This document shows positions 30,123 to 39,029 of a DNA stretch of 47,740 nt, piece by piece. Each line of letters begins with the position of its first letter. The stretch's first letter is position 1. The position numbers and the translations under genes were made by a program. Source of the DNA: Barthelona sp. PAP020. Its lineage: Eukaryota > Metamonada: BaSk clade. The DNA is taken from the NCBI GenBank assembly GCA_040182905.1, contig JARQWU010000051.1, positions 1-47,740 of the forward strand, read 5' to 3'. Below the pieces are notes generated by a model, which saw only the letters and a list, made by a program, of their open reading frames with translations, did no database searches and had not been told where the DNA came from.

Positions 30123-30447
30123 ATGGATTCAAGTTATATTAAAAAACAACAAGAGCAACAGTGAGACAATTATTTCCAACTAGAAATTAATATTTAGTCA
30201 AAAGAAACAACAGGAAGAAGAGTTTCGTCAACAAGCCATGTTATCGTTGCTTAAACCCGAAGCCATTGAACGTTTATCACGAGTTAGAATGGTCAATCCT
30301 GATTTAGCTGTTAGGGTTGAAAATGAATTGATTGGAAAGGCCCGAAGTGGTAGATTGACAAATCCTTTAACTGATGAAGAGTTACGTCGTGTTTTAGAGG
30401 AAAAAAGTGATGCGAATAGATCTACTGTTACCTTTATTAGAAGATGA
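30123..30447 (+). CDS. PDCD5: PDCD5 / TFAR19-family protein, two exons
   Basis: Exon 1 (30123-30160) encodes MDSSYIKKQQEQQ up to a split codon. A 37-nt intron (30161-30197) has GTGAGA and TATTTAG ends. Exon 2 (30198-30447) continues KKQQEEEFRQQAMLSLLKPEAIERL. Joined length is 95 aa. The core shows the PDCD5 pattern: QQEEEFRQQAMLS, LKPEAIERLSRVRMVNPDLA, VENELIGKARSGRL, ELRRVLEE and a final TVTFIRR (animal TVKFNRR). Family members are 110-125 aa and bind nucleic acid or the chaperonin CCT. This one has a shortened N-terminal helix and no acidic tail. Without the intron the protein would start at an internal codon. Confidence 0.88.
30161..30197 (+). other. 37-nt spliceosomal intron
   Basis: GTGAGACAAT at the 5' end and ATATTTAG at the 3' end. 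Its removal brings the start ATG into frame with the PDCD5 core. Confidence 0.75.
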
Positions 30448-30536
30448 TTCTAAAAAAAATGCTGTAAATTGTGTATAAAAAGAATATGTATTTATAACAT
30501 TTATTATTTAAAAAAATTTAGCGCAGATTAAATTCA

Positions 30537-31538
30537 TCAATATAAAGAGCTTCCATTGCCATTCCACAAATTGTTCCTATCCTGACTGTCATCTTTTTTC
30601 CCATTATCTATTAAATCTGTCATATTTCTGTAATTTGTTCTTTTTCTTGTTCTCTGAACATTAGTGTTCCAATCAGCATCTCTTCTTTGATCGGAAGAAT
30701 TGGAGCTGTTGTTTTGATTGAATTCAAACGACTCAGTCATATTTGCTGATGGTTTAAAAGAAAGAATGAATGATTTAAAAAAAGCTAAGAGACAAATATA
30801 CAGAAATACGATTTTTTCCTTTAATTTAGATACAAAAACATTAGCATTTGTTTGTAGTTCTTTTACTTTTTCTTGAATAACATTTGGGTTCGATTCTTCT
30901 GTCTCTATCATTTCTAAAGTGGCAATACAATGTGGAAATAATTCAAAATCATTCACAGTTTTTTTATTAGTTGGATTGTAAATGAATGTCAGGTCTTTTA
31001 TATTTAATAGAAACATATATTTGTCAATATTCCATTCATTTTCAATGAATTCAAATATTTCAAAGATAGGGGTACTCTCAGTCACATCGATAACCATTGT
31101 TTTACCTTCAGGATGTCGAATTAGAATGGTTCCATTCATATTTTCTGCATTTTTTTCTTTCAATTCATTTTTAGTTTCAAAATTTTCCCTTTTTTCCTTT
31201 TTTTCAACTTCAGGAGAAGTTAGATCTAACTTTAATATCATCGGTTTTCTAACTGGCTTTTTTACTTCAAAAATTTCCTCAAAACGACGACATTCTCTTA
31301 AAATAAATTGATGGTTTACAATATCACCTTTTGCAAACATAGGAAGGGAAACAAATGCCTCCTCAATAAAATCATCACTATTCACATCATAATATGCCCA
31401 TAACTTATCACTATTCTCTTTCAAATAATCAGAAATCTGTATTGAAATACTGGGCTCATTTGCATTCAGTATTATCACATGGACGTTCTGTTGGTCTTTT
31501 GATGGGAGTAATTCGGTCAAAGCAATCAATTCATCCAT
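30537..31538 (-). CDS. UBX-domain membrane protein, UBXN4 (erasin)-like
   Basis: The product is 333 aa from ATG 31538. The N-terminal 110 residues look like a thioredoxin-like/UAS fold (VHVIILNANEP, AYYDVNSDDF, SLPMFAKGD). A charged linker follows. The UBX domain spans about 133-212 (TILIRHPEGKTMVIDV, TPIFEIFEFIENEW, ending PHCIATLEMI). A hydrophobic stretch lies at about 241-262 (IVFLYICLLAFFKSFILSF), with a Ser/Asn-rich hydrophilic tail. The same order occurs in UBXN4/erasin, an ER-membrane cofactor recruiting p97/VCP for ER-associated degradation. UBX domains bind the p97 N-domain. The tail-to-tail gap to PDCD5 is 89 bases. Assignment to UBXN4 itself is likely but not certain. Confidence 0.8.
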   Translation of the reverse strand: MDELIALTELLPSKDQQNVHVIILNANEPSISIQISDYLKENSDKLWAYYDVNSDDFIEEAFVSLPMFAKGDIVNHQFILRECRRFEEIFEVKKPVRKPMILKLDLTSPEVEKKEKRENFETKNELKEKNAENMNGTILIRHPEGKTMVIDVTESTPIFEIFEFIENEWNIDKYMFLLNIKDLTFIYNPTNKKTVNDFELFPHCIATLEMIETEESNPNVIQEKVKELQTNANVFVSKLKEKIVFLYICLLAFFKSFILSFKPSANMTESFEFNQNNSSNSSDQRRDADWNTNVQRTRKRTNYRNMTDLIDNGKKDDSQDRNNLWNGNGSSLY

Positions 31539-31833
31539 TTTTGTATTATAAAATAAGAAAAAATAATTTACATTTTTAATCTTTTTGTTTTTATCAGTAT
31601 TTTGATAGCTTAGAAATATTTCATGGGTGTTTTGTAACTCAATCCGGTTTCAATTGTTGAAGTTAAAGTTTCTCTTTGACAACAAATTTATCTGTCTTTA
31701 GGTGTTGATAAACAGAAAATTCTTCGTTAATTTGTGTTCCATACGCTAAATTCTTAACTGAAATTTGAAAAATAAAAAAAACTTGGGAAAATTTATCATT
31801 GAGCAAATATTACAAAAGAAAATTTGATTATAT

Positions 31834-33444
31834 TCAAATATCTTTAACAGAATAATCATAACCATATGAATGTTGTTTACTGTTGGCCAACATTATCATT
31901 ATCAATGAAAAACCTGGTTGATCATTTCGAATTTCTTTTTTTATTTTGTTTTTTTCATTCAATGAAGGATAAAATGAACAATTGGAATGGCGAAATCTCA
32001 TTTCAATTTCAACATTGTTTAGGATTGTGAAAAAAAAAGTTGCGCCATTGCCGCCAAATTTGAACAGATTCTTCGACGTTGTGAATTCTAATTGATTTAA
32101 AGGAATATTGGAGGGATGTATTTTATCAACAGTAAAAGGGACATAACTTCCAATTTGAAGTCGATCTCTTCTTAAACCTGTTGACAATAGATAAATATGT
32201 TCATTTGCTAAAACATCAATGCATATTAATGGTTCTACAGACGGCTTTTGTGGGGTTAAACAATTATTATGAAATTTTAAAATAAACACAACATCATTGG
32301 GAGTTTTAGCAAATGTACTGTTTTCTTGAGCAATGAATAACTTTGAAGAACTGACATTTTGAATGATAAAACAATTGAAATTATCAAAAAGATTACTAGA
32401 AAGACATTCAAATGTTGGTTCCAAATTAACTGTTTTAACATGTTCAGGTGGTTGAATATTAAGATTTGCAATGTGGGAATGTGAAAAAAATTGAAAAAAA
32501 TCAGAAAAACTAAGCTGAATTATTCCTCCATTTTCTGCTTTTATTCCCCAAGGATTTTGTAAAACTACTCTTGGTTTTTTTGATGTGATACACGGTAAAA
32601 TATCCTTCACTGAGAACCAATGTCTTTCATAAATTCCCAAATTTTTCTTACTAATTCTGCCCACTGCCCATATGGATTCACCATTTTCTTTTGCAATTAT
32701 AAATCTTTCTATCAAATCACCAATAAGTAAGTGTTTGTGTTCATAAACAAAAGTGGGCGTTGGAAAAAATAAACTTATTGCATCAGATAATCTTCCACCT
32801 CTCAAAGCTTTATAACCACCAAACACTTTTGCTGCAGCTTTTTCAAGTAACAACGGCCAAACAATATTGTTGCTGGTTGTACAATACTTAATATTCTGTT
32901 TATCTTTTGTCAAAGGAACAAAATCATCAATTGTGCAATAATATGGGGTTAATAAGTCATACATTTTAATTTCTGCTTTGCCTAAAATAGGACTATATTT
33001 AATTTCTGTGACAATGTAAGTGTGATGTTTGTATAACTCATAAAAAAAACTCAGTAACCAACAATCACCTAATTTCCCCTGAATTATAATTTCATTCAAT
33101 TTTGATGATGGAATTGGCAAAGAACTTATGGAATTTTCAAAAAATTCAGAAATTCTTGCATAATTCTCTTCTTTAATTAAAGGAAAAAAAATATCAATAA
33201 ATGGTATTGGATTCTTCTTGAAGTTACATAATATTTCAAAATAAAAATGATCAATTTTGTAAGATTTTTCATATTTAAAATCAATATTATCTGTTCTAAT
33301 TATTGTATGAATGGAATTAGGTAAAAAAACTAAAAATTCATTGTCATTGTAGATAAATAGAATATATTCTTCTGTTTCATTCTTTAAAGTAATTCGGTCT
33401 TCTTTAAAAGAAATACAAACGTAAGCTTCAATATCATTTTTCAT
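31834..33444 (-). CDS. Calpain-like cysteine protease
   Basis: The product is 536 aa from ATG 33444. The C2 peptidase triad is intact: Cys128 in LGDCWLL, His275 in ERHWFSV and Asn297 in LQNPWG. Other family landmarks are WPLLLEKAAAKVFGGYKALRGG (animal WPALLEKAYAKL.GSY..L.GG) and GRISKKNLGIYERH. The N-terminal 110 residues are not a standard calpain domain. The C-terminal part (about 330-536) may be one or two C2-like/domain III modules. No EF-hands are present. It is probably a calcium-regulated intracellular protease. A possible extra C-terminal exon at 31663-31757 is discussed under findings. Confidence 0.92.
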   Translation of the reverse strand: MKNDIEAYVCISFKEDRITLKNETEEYILFIYNDNEFLVFLPNSIHTIIRTDNIDFKYEKSYKIDHFYFEILCNFKKNPIPFIDIFFPLIKEENYARISEFFENSISSLPIPSSKLNEIIIQGKLGDCWLLSFFYELYKHHTYIVTEIKYSPILGKAEIKMYDLLTPYYCTIDDFVPLTKDKQNIKYCTTSNNIVWPLLLEKAAAKVFGGYKALRGGRLSDAISLFFPTPTFVYEHKHLLIGDLIERFIIAKENGESIWAVGRISKKNLGIYERHWFSVKDILPCITSKKPRVVLQNPWGIKAENGGIIQLSFSDFFQFFSHSHIANLNIQPPEHVKTVNLEPTFECLSSNLFDNFNCFIIQNVSSSKLFIAQENSTFAKTPNDVVFILKFHNNCLTPQKPSVEPLICIDVLANEHIYLLSTGLRRDRLQIGSYVPFTVDKIHPSNIPLNQLEFTTSKNLFKFGGNGATFFFTILNNVEIEMRFRHSNCSFYPSLNEKNKIKKEIRNDQPGFSLIMIMLANSKQHSYGYDYSVKDI

Positions 33445-33505
33445 TCATTTAGAAAAAAAAAAAAGGAAAAGAAAATACCCGTATTTTTTATCATTCGACA
33501 ATACT

Positions 33506-34711
33506 TTAATTGGATGCACCAGAATATGCATTAAAAACTTCAGAACCGAATACTTGAACGGTTCTTTTTCCATCATTATCTTCACAAAAACGTAAACCAA
33601 TGGCATGAACAGTTCCTAAACCAGTAGCTTCAACAATATTTTGGAAAGTCAAATCAGAAGACAAATCAACATTAACCAACAAATTCCAATAATCACGATG
33701 AGGTTTATCAGGATGATTTGTATTGACAACAAATTCTTCAACTAATTGATGAGGACGAACTGAAACCTGAACAAATTGATTACCAGAAATGTCATCAATG
33801 AAGATCCTCAAGTTGTGTTCGGCAATAAATTCATCAAATAAATCGATCATTTTGTCTTTGAATTCAGTAACAGCTTCAGTTTTTATACTAGCTGTGAAGG
33901 GAGAATTCATGTAGAATTGCTTGCAACTTAATTGAATAGGAAGCATTTCAGTAGTCTCAACTTCAGAAGAAACCATGTCAGCAGAGAACGAGAAGATCAT
34001 TCCATCCAAAACAGTGGTTAACCTTAACCAAGCAGAAGTGTGATGAGGCCAATTTTGTTTAATCATAAGACCAACAGCAACTCTAAGCAAAAAAGAATCC
34101 TTGATAATCTTTTCGGAATACAATTGATATTGGAAAGCAGATGGTTGAACAGTAACATAAAAACTTTTAGAATTGTTTGCATTGAATAAAACACCTTTTG
34201 CTGTAAATCTTTCTTCATATGAATGTTGGCCTTGAAAGTCAACAATTAATTCTCCAGGATAATATGGGATTTCATCATCAAAAATGGCCTTATATAACAA
34301 GTGATGATATTTGCGCAAACCAAACTCTGCAGCTTGTTCAGACAATCTGTCCAATTCGGTCATTAGGGACTCACAATTTAAGATAACTTCACGAGAATTG
34401 GGAATTAAAAGCATGAAAAAAGCAATGTCATTCAAAATAATAGCAGGTCTAGTTCCAGAATGATCAAAAACAATGGTTTTAAAAAAAGATTCAACAGAAA
34501 TAGGATCAGATAACTTAAAATTGTTTAAATTACGTAATCTGATTCCACCATCTGGACAAATAAAATCTTTGTCCAAACAATCATCTTGAACTTTTTCCAA
34601 AGCTTCAGCGTATGTGAAATTCTGAAGGTCAGATTGATAATTGAACACAGTGTGTTTTGGGCGCTTGCTTCCAGCTTTAAACCAAGATTTCTTCTGTCCA
34701 CCTCTATTCAT
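33506..34711 (-). CDS. Unrecognised 401-aa protein, probably well expressed
   Basis: ATG 34711, stop 33506, intronless. The N-terminus is short and basic (MNRGGQKKSWFKAGSKRPKH), followed by a folded, mixed alpha/beta-looking body. Segments that look conserved-type include SGTRPAIILNDIAFFMLLIP, YPGELIVDFQGQHSYEERF, NWPHHTSAWLRLTTVLDG and a C-terminal GTVHAIGLRFCEDNDGKR. No signal peptide, membrane helix, zinc site or nucleotide-binding loop is visible. Third positions are richer in C than in its neighbours, like the tryparedoxin gene, suggesting high expression. I do not recognise the family. The Arg/Gly/Lys start could bind RNA. Confidence 0.8.
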   Translation of the reverse strand: MNRGGQKKSWFKAGSKRPKHTVFNYQSDLQNFTYAEALEKVQDDCLDKDFICPDGGIRLRNLNNFKLSDPISVESFFKTIVFDHSGTRPAIILNDIAFFMLLIPNSREVILNCESLMTELDRLSEQAAEFGLRKYHHLLYKAIFDDEIPYYPGELIVDFQGQHSYEERFTAKGVLFNANNSKSFYVTVQPSAFQYQLYSEKIIKDSFLLRVAVGLMIKQNWPHHTSAWLRLTTVLDGMIFSFSADMVSSEVETTEMLPIQLSCKQFYMNSPFTASIKTEAVTEFKDKMIDLFDEFIAEHNLRIFIDDISGNQFVQVSVRPHQLVEEFVVNTNHPDKPHRDYWNLLVNVDLSSDLTFQNIVEATGLGTVHAIGLRFCEDNDGKRTVQVFGSEVFNAYSGASN

Positions 34712-35489
34712 TTGAATGTTTTAAAAGGAAAAAATTGAAAAAAATTATTTTGATTGAGTTGTTGTCTTTATTCTTCAGAGAAATCGTTTTGACATAATAA
34801 TTTCACATGAAAATTTATATTATTTCTATTAAATGGGAAAAGCACGTTTGTTTTTCTAATTTATTTATTTTTGAAAAAGACCAAAAAACGCTAATAATGA
34901 ATCTTTTGGAAAAGCTCAAATGGAATTGTATAAATTTATAAATAAAAACAAAAGAAAAGCAAAAAAAAATAATATTTGGTCTCATCAAATAAGTTTTCAT
35001 TTACGTTTATAGACGCCCTGATTATCGTAACAGAGAGAGATAATCACATACGTAGACAAAGTTTCCAATATTGGAAGTGATTAGTAACAATCGTTTTGGC
35101 GGTAAAGTGAAATAGATCTACATAAGTTTTATTTTCTGCTCTATACAGCAAGCCCACATTCTAAGATTACGTATTTTTTTTTTTTTAAAAAAGAAGGCTA
35201 CCCTTCGACATCAATTACGCTCAAGACAAGTTCGATCACCCCAATAAAATCCCAAACTCTCAGAAACAAAGTCTATAAACAAAAAAATTATAAATGAAAA
35301 ATTGGTCAAGAATGGCAAAACAACAGTATTTATCAAAAACTTGTGGTAAAAAGGTTTTTAAAATTAAAAATTAAGTGCATAAAAACTTTTAGTTGCATAA
35401 ATGAAAGATCTTCAAAAAAGAAAGTAAAGATTTGAAAAGATCAATAATAAATTTGGGAAATAATTCAATAAATAATCAAAAGTACAGTT
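34712..35489. other. Long intergenic region with a GC-richer island
   Basis: 778 bases. The central 34995-35290 part is clearly less AT-rich than other spacers and contains inverted repeats (see the candidate RNA entry). The flanks are ordinary AT-rich spacer with no coding frame. Confidence 0.5.
34995..35290. ncRNA. Candidate structured non-coding RNA region
   Basis: A non-coding island with unusual composition and pairing. GATTATC (35020-35026) pairs with GATAATC (35039-35045) around a loop containing ACAGAGAGA. TTCCAATATTGGAA is a perfect palindrome (35063-35076). On the + strand it ends in 13 T (35174-35186). Next to this, on the - strand, the hairpin GAAGG-GTAG-CCTTC (35193-35206) is followed directly by six T (35192-35187), as RNA polymerase III transcripts end. 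This could be one RNA on either strand, or two convergent ones. I could not match it to U1-U6, SRP, RNase P or tRNA. Confidence 0.28.
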
Positions 35490-37298
35490 TTATTCTTCCT
35501 TTATGTATATCAATGTTGTTATATGACTAATTTTACCGTTTAACATATTGAAATCAACATTTTCAATGGAAGAATCATTGAAAAGTAACCAACTTGATGT
35601 ATCAATATCTTCACGACAAATAGTCGTATAATGAGCATTGTTCCACATAATCATCCCTCTTAAAACATATTTTTGAGCATCAAGCAAAAATTCTTCAACA
35701 AAATTAATGTTGTTGTTTTCATAATCATTGTGGACTTGCAACCACAGAATTTTACCTCCCTCAAAATTTTCTTTGACTTCAACATTATGATTTAACCCTT
35801 CTTCATTTTCACAGCTTATCTCGTGAAAATAATGTTTTAACGCTCTTTTAACAACATCTTTCGCATTATGTCCATCAAAGTTCTCTTTTATCATTCCAAA
35901 AAAGAGGTTTTCAGCTTTTGATTTCTCAAAACCACACTCACAAATGTAATTATAATGCCATGTTGTCTCAAAAGCATGAGTAAAAGATAACACAGTTTCC
36001 TCAATATCCAGAAGGCTTAATAATTTCAACATAGCTTCATTGCTATCTTCCATTCTTCCTGGAGTAAAACCTAGAATTTCCACGAGTTTAGTCATGTGCT
36101 TGTATTTGACAAGTTCTTTAATTTTTCCTTTTTCTTGTAAGGCATACAATATCAGTAAAATGAATCTTTTAAATTCTAATTTTTTTGTAGTATCAATATC
36201 TTTAAAATCACATTCCATTTTTTCAACCCTATCCAACAGTTTTGTATAATCTTCAATGGAGGTTGGCACTGCCTTTAACATTTCTAAATCTTCTAATATC
36301 AATGATTTTAAATTGGCATGAAACAATAATTGCAAAACAACGTTCAAATAACAAGAATTTCCGAAATTCTTCAATCCAAAATTTCTTTCATTTTGAACCG
36401 TTCCAACATAAGGTTCATCTGCATACATGTTAGAATAATTTTCCCACCTATCATCAAAGTTATTTATGTTTAAAAGTTCTTTCTTCCCTTCTGTCGAACA
36501 AAATTCATTTGTTTCACAATCAATATTCTTTTTGACACTATTAACAACATGTTTTAAATCAAAATTTTTCTTTTGTTTTTCTTTGGCATTCATTTTAATG
36601 ATTGTATCAACAGTCACAGATATATTTTTCTTTTCAATATGTCCAGAGGTAGTTTTGATAAAATTTTCCCTTTCAGTCTTTTCTTCAACTTTTTCAATAT
36701 TTAATGCAGCATCTTCTGGAATTGTGGGTGATCTAAAAACTTCAGTTGCTGCTTTATTTAAATCAGAGTTATTTAAATATCTTCGTCTTGTTTTTCCATC
36801 CATTTTGCTTTCAAAAGTGAAAAAGAAATGAAATTTTTCACTATTTAATTGATTCTCTCCAGTAATAATACCTTCTGGAAATTTTTTATCTCGTAACACT
36901 TTAAGAGTTGTTTGGGTGTCAGAATAATTAACTTCGCCTGCTTTTTTAAAGTTAACATTCGGATTTTCAATATTTTCAATATTTTCAATAATTCTGTACT
37001 TCAATTTATAATCATCTTTTAATTTTTTTAAAAAATATTCTGTTTTACGAATTTTAATCAATAAATATTCATTCTTTACCAAAGAAATGTTTTTTTTAAA
37101 ATCTTTATATTCGTTGATATCCATAAAGACAATTGAGTCTTCCAAATCCTGTATTAAAGTTTTTAAACTTTTTTGATATCTCTTTTCCAGTTTCTGCAAT
37201 GAAAAATTGTTCAACTGAAAAGTTCGTCTTTTCATTTCATGCAGTTGATCATATCTTTGCTTTTCTTCAGCTTCTACACAATAATAATATTCAATCAT
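35490..37298 (-). CDS. Ubiquitin-specific protease (USP, peptidase C19)
   Basis: The product is 602 aa from ATG 37298. The N-terminal 300 residues are charged and coiled-coil or disordered. The catalytic domain starts with the Cys box GLKNFGNSCYLNVVLQLLF (about 308-327), and the His box is NNAHYTTICRED (about 551-562) followed by SWLLFNDSSIENV. A single CECGFEKSKAE may be one half of the usual zinc-binding fingers. The normal GNTCYLNS reads GNSCYLNV, an acceptable variation. It cleaves ubiquitin or ubiquitin-like conjugates. The domain is compact (about 300 aa), so some finger and loop elements appear reduced. Confidence 0.88.
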   Translation of the reverse strand: MIEYYYCVEAEEKQRYDQLHEMKRRTFQLNNFSLQKLEKRYQKSLKTLIQDLEDSIVFMDINEYKDFKKNISLVKNEYLLIKIRKTEYFLKKLKDDYKLKYRIIENIENIENPNVNFKKAGEVNYSDTQTTLKVLRDKKFPEGIITGENQLNSEKFHFFFTFESKMDGKTRRRYLNNSDLNKAATEVFRSPTIPEDAALNIEKVEEKTERENFIKTTSGHIEKKNISVTVDTIIKMNAKEKQKKNFDLKHVVNSVKKNIDCETNEFCSTEGKKELLNINNFDDRWENYSNMYADEPYVGTVQNERNFGLKNFGNSCYLNVVLQLLFHANLKSLILEDLEMLKAVPTSIEDYTKLLDRVEKMECDFKDIDTTKKLEFKRFILLILYALQEKGKIKELVKYKHMTKLVEILGFTPGRMEDSNEAMLKLLSLLDIEETVLSFTHAFETTWHYNYICECGFEKSKAENLFFGMIKENFDGHNAKDVVKRALKHYFHEISCENEEGLNHNVEVKENFEGGKILWLQVHNDYENNNINFVEEFLLDAQKYVLRGMIMWNNAHYTTICREDIDTSSWLLFNDSSIENVDFNMLNGKISHITTLIYIKEE

Positions 37299-37588
37299 AT
37301 TTGTTCTAATAAAAAAAAAAGAACAGATTGAAAAAGAAAAATTGTTTTAGCTTTTCAACAATTTTTGTCATATTTTTTTTCTCCTTAAATTATAATGTTC
37401 TTATTTGTTTCTCTTATACATCTGAGGGATTTTAATTCGTTCTGAAAGCATTTTGTGATTCTTAAAATTAATATTTCTTCAAATTTGACTTTTTTTTTGG
37501 TAAGATAAAAAGAAATGGATGAGTTATTCACCAAATGAAAAAACATTGAAGATTGGATGTTTTTCATTTTTTAATTTTTATTTTTAAA

Positions 37589-38008
37589 ATGAAATCAAAA
37601 AATATTCCTGAACGACAACTAATTTCAGGAGTCAAAATTATCAAAAAATATGGAAAATCTTACATGGTAACAAAAAAAAATCCAAATCATTTACCCACTC
37701 CACCTAAAAAATCAACAACATCCACATACCGTTCAAATTTTAAGAAATTTGCAACATATACCTCTCATGATAAACCATTAGAACCATATAGTCATAATTC
37801 TTTGAGAAATTTAATGCAACCCAAGGAAAATAGAAGACGTTCTCGAAACGATTGTTCTTTTAAATTGGAAGATAAAACGTTTAATTCACATTTCCAATTT
37901 TTGACCACTTATGGGCAATCATTTAAAGCACCATTTGAAATTGTTGGTGTGGATAATCCCTCAATATTGCATGAATCTTTGAAATTTTCCCATAGTAAGT
38001 TCCATTAA
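37589..38008 (+). CDS. Small basic protein, possibly axonemal/microtubule-associated
   Basis: The product is 139 aa from ATG 37589 (MKSKNIPERQLISGVK); the open frame extends upstream without a better start. It is rich in Lys, Ser, Thr, Tyr and Pro, mostly without hydrophobic core. Short Tyr/Phe motifs such as TYRSNFKKF and FLTTYGQSFKAP resemble those of microtubule inner and axonemal proteins in other flagellates, but this is weak resemblance. It is convergent with the next gene, with 38 bases between stops. Confidence 0.6.
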   Translation: MKSKNIPERQLISGVKIIKKYGKSYMVTKKNPNHLPTPPKKSTTSTYRSNFKKFATYTSHDKPLEPYSHNSLRNLMQPKENRRRSRNDCSFKLEDKTFNSHFQFLTTYGQSFKAPFEIVGVDNPSILHESLKFSHSKFH

Positions 38009-38046
38009 TGTTACTAACAAATATAAAAGGTTGTATATATGAATAT

Positions 38047-38439
38047 TTATTCTTGAAAAATAAAGTGTTCTGAAGAAGAAAAGAGGATTTCTTGAAATGT
38101 AGGAAGTTCTTCATCATCAAATTCTGTGCTATTTAAATTGATACTCAACAACCGAGAATGTATTTGTCGAAGTTTATTCAGATACACATCTCTTTCTAAT
38201 CGAATTCCATTTACAACTTGAGTTCTTTTAAATTCCACTTCATTTAAAGCTTTAAATAAATCAATTAATCCAGATAACTCTTCAAGATAAGGTTCTAATT
38301 TCGAAAAAAGGGTTGGGTTTGATTCTTTTAGAGATTCCATTTCATTGGCAATTATTTGGGCAACAGTCCAAATATTCAAATCTTTGGGCGCTTGTTCATC
38401 GTTTTCGAATGATTCTAAAATTCCTTCGGCAGTAGTCAT
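38047..38439 (-). CDS. Hypothetical 130-aa helical protein
   Basis: ATG 38439 (MTTAEGILESFENDEQAPKD), stop 38047. Acidic, predicted helical, with an amphipathic coiled-coil-like middle (LFSKLEPYLEELSGLIDLFK, VYLNKLRQIHSRLLS). No signal or membrane segment. It looks like a small subunit of a coiled-coil complex, but I do not recognise it. Confidence 0.65.
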   Translation of the reverse strand: MTTAEGILESFENDEQAPKDLNIWTVAQIIANEMESLKESNPTLFSKLEPYLEELSGLIDLFKALNEVEFKRTQVVNGIRLERDVYLNKLRQIHSRLLSINLNSTEFDDEELPTFQEILFSSSEHFIFQE

Positions 38440-39029
38440 AAAAACATGTTTTGATGATTTTTTTTACATCCATATTGGTAAAGTGGATTCGTTAAAGAAG
38501 TAAATTTTTGCACAAAATTACCATGCTGTTGACAATGTTCCATTTTCTTTTTGATTTCGTTTGTTATTATCAAAAGATTCAATTTTCACCAAACTTTCAA
38601 GTGAATTCTTTCCCTTCTCTTTGTTCTTTTGAGTAAACATCCAAACATGATGAAAGAAAGATTTTTATTTCACAAATTGTGTGACAGTTTGAGGAGTTTT
38701 TACACGTAGTTGTGACATTTTTTTGCACTGAAAAGAGAATAATTGTTCAGGTTGAATTGAATTGACACATCTCTTTCATATTTGATGGAAATTTAGAAAT
38801 TACAAGATTTTTATGGTATATTGGTAAAAAAAGCGTTTTTGTCTTGTTTGTGTGACAGAAAATCCATCTATAGATTTTGTCCAAAAAAAAGTTCCATAAA
38901 AATTGCTTTTATTTTTGGCAACTTGTCTCTGTTGTCATAAAACCTAAAATAACAATGTGAAAAGATTCTTTGAACATTGAACATAATTGAGACAAATAAA
39001 ATAAAATTTCTTACTGTTTATTTTTCTTT
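38440..39029. other. Intergenic between divergent genes, nothing seen
   Basis: 590 bases, AT-rich with scattered T tracts. No supported ORF, tRNA or repeat. Confidence 0.6.

Noticed and set aside
35010-35140. Possible U4 or U6 snRNA, because of ACAGAGAGA on + and CGATTGTTACTAAT on -
   Set aside because: The U4 k-turn and Sm site, and the U6 lower half, are absent. The region is kept only as an unassigned candidate RNA.
35225-35245. GTTCGATCACC, resembling a tRNA T-arm / B box
   Set aside because: The flanking five bases do not pair as a T-stem and there is no A box or acceptor stem at tRNA distance.
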